NCBI GenBank assembly: GCA_965230275.1
Contig: CBDDKO010000002.1
Coordinates: 2,914,001-2,978,000 of the forward strand
Direction: 5' to 3'
Length of the DNA: 64,000 nucleotides
Source of the DNA: JAJRRS01 sp965230275
GTDB lineage: Bacteria > Planctomycetota > Phycisphaerae > Phycisphaerales > Phycisphaeraceae
A program made the position numbers and the translations under genes. The notes under the pieces are model-generated. The model saw only the letters and a program-made list of their open reading frames with translations. It ran no database searches and was not told the DNA's origin. Positions 63,794 to 64,000 of the stretch are shown piece after piece; position 1 is the first letter of the stretch, and each line of letters opens with the position of its first letter.

Positions 63794-64000
63794 ATGGCCA
63801 AGAAGTCCCGCAAGAAAAACGACGACCCCAAAGCCTTGTACCTGGCGATCGCCTGGGCGGTGGCGGCGGGTGTGTGGCTGCTGCTGGCGGCGTCGATGCT
63901 GAGCTACGACCCGGCCGACCCCCCGGCTCACGCTTACGGCGTGCCCAACGAGCATATCCACAACTGGGTCGGCAACGTCGGGGCGCTGATCTCGCACAAG
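63794..64000 (+). CDS. ftsK: DNA translocase FtsK/SpoIIIE, N-terminal part, cut by window
   Basis: From ATG 63794 the frame MAKKSRKKNDDPKALYLAIA runs to the window end. It shows the first transmembrane helix (AWAVAAGVWLLLAASMLSYD) and the PADPPAH...NWVGNVGALIS pattern of the FtsK four-helix membrane domain. The motor domain lies beyond 64000. FtsK pumps chromosome ends through the septum. Confidence 0.8.
   Translation, partial: MAKKSRKKNDDPKALYLAIAWAVAAGVWLLLAASMLSYDPADPPAHAYGVPNEHIHNWVGNVGALISHK

Overview
The window looks like a chromosomal stretch from a planctomycete of the class Phycisphaerae. The pointers are at least seven PEP-CTERM proteins, dockerin-like DxDxDG repeats, a prepilin-type protein with a C-terminal ADGH motif, a laminarinase-like GH16 enzyme and GC-rich host DNA. 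The assignment rests on gene families, not on a marker gene; no rRNA is present.

Layout. (1) Positions 1-940 hold the end of a tRNA-Ser and a PEP-CTERM gene. (2) Positions 941-15736 are an integrated element of about 14.75 kb, bounded by a perfect 49-bp direct repeat that is the 3' part of a tRNA-Gly gene. It carries a lambda G/GT-type tail chaperone with a canonical -1 slippery site, a tape measure protein, three coupled small genes, and a leftward operon. That operon starts with an apparently leaderless HTH regulator and ends in an AT-rich 1290-aa protein with a C-terminal PD-(D/E)XK nuclease site. A rightward operon carries HTH/excisionase-like proteins, an initiator gene with four 22-bp iterons inside it, and a tyrosine integrase. 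The attachment core lies inside the integrase reading frame. In the circular form the integrase would gain a different 90-residue tail and would be joined, all on one strand, to the tail genes. (3) Positions 15.7-26.3 kb hold the tRNA-Gly, a cobalamin riboswitch ahead of two surface-type PEP-CTERM genes, a pseudopilin, thioredoxin reductase, a TPR membrane protein, an ArsR/TfoX/SRPBCC/SnoaL cluster and a GH16 enzyme. (4) Positions 26.4-34.2 kb hold ruvA, a DUF3592 protein, five tandem PEP-CTERM genes, a receiver-like protein and a sigma-54 activator, with a sigma-54 promoter ahead of the receiver-like gene. (5) Positions 34.6-39.4 kb hold iscR-iscS-iscU-iscA, an adenylate-kinase-like gene and a hexose-6-phosphate mutarotase. 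(6) Positions 39.4-52.4 kb hold a six-gene operon with three SPFH proteins and an ABC transporter, a divergent ABC-2 permease and a heavy-metal P-type ATPase. (7) Positions 52.6-53.1 kb hold a probable orphan sigma-54 transcript. (8) Positions 53.3-64 kb hold a UPF0173 hydrolase, a TPR protein, repeat-rich intergenic DNA, a DUF378 protein, a complete hoxEFUYH bidirectional NiFe hydrogenase operon with its protease, a DUF4279 protein, a sugar isomerase-like protein and the start of ftsK.

The strongest candidates for undescribed biology are the integrated element (circularisation-dependent integrase and tail-gene expression, minimal tail module, large nuclease cargo) and the orphan sigma-54 transcript at 52.6-53.1 kb. 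All calls come from reading the sequence; no database search was possible.
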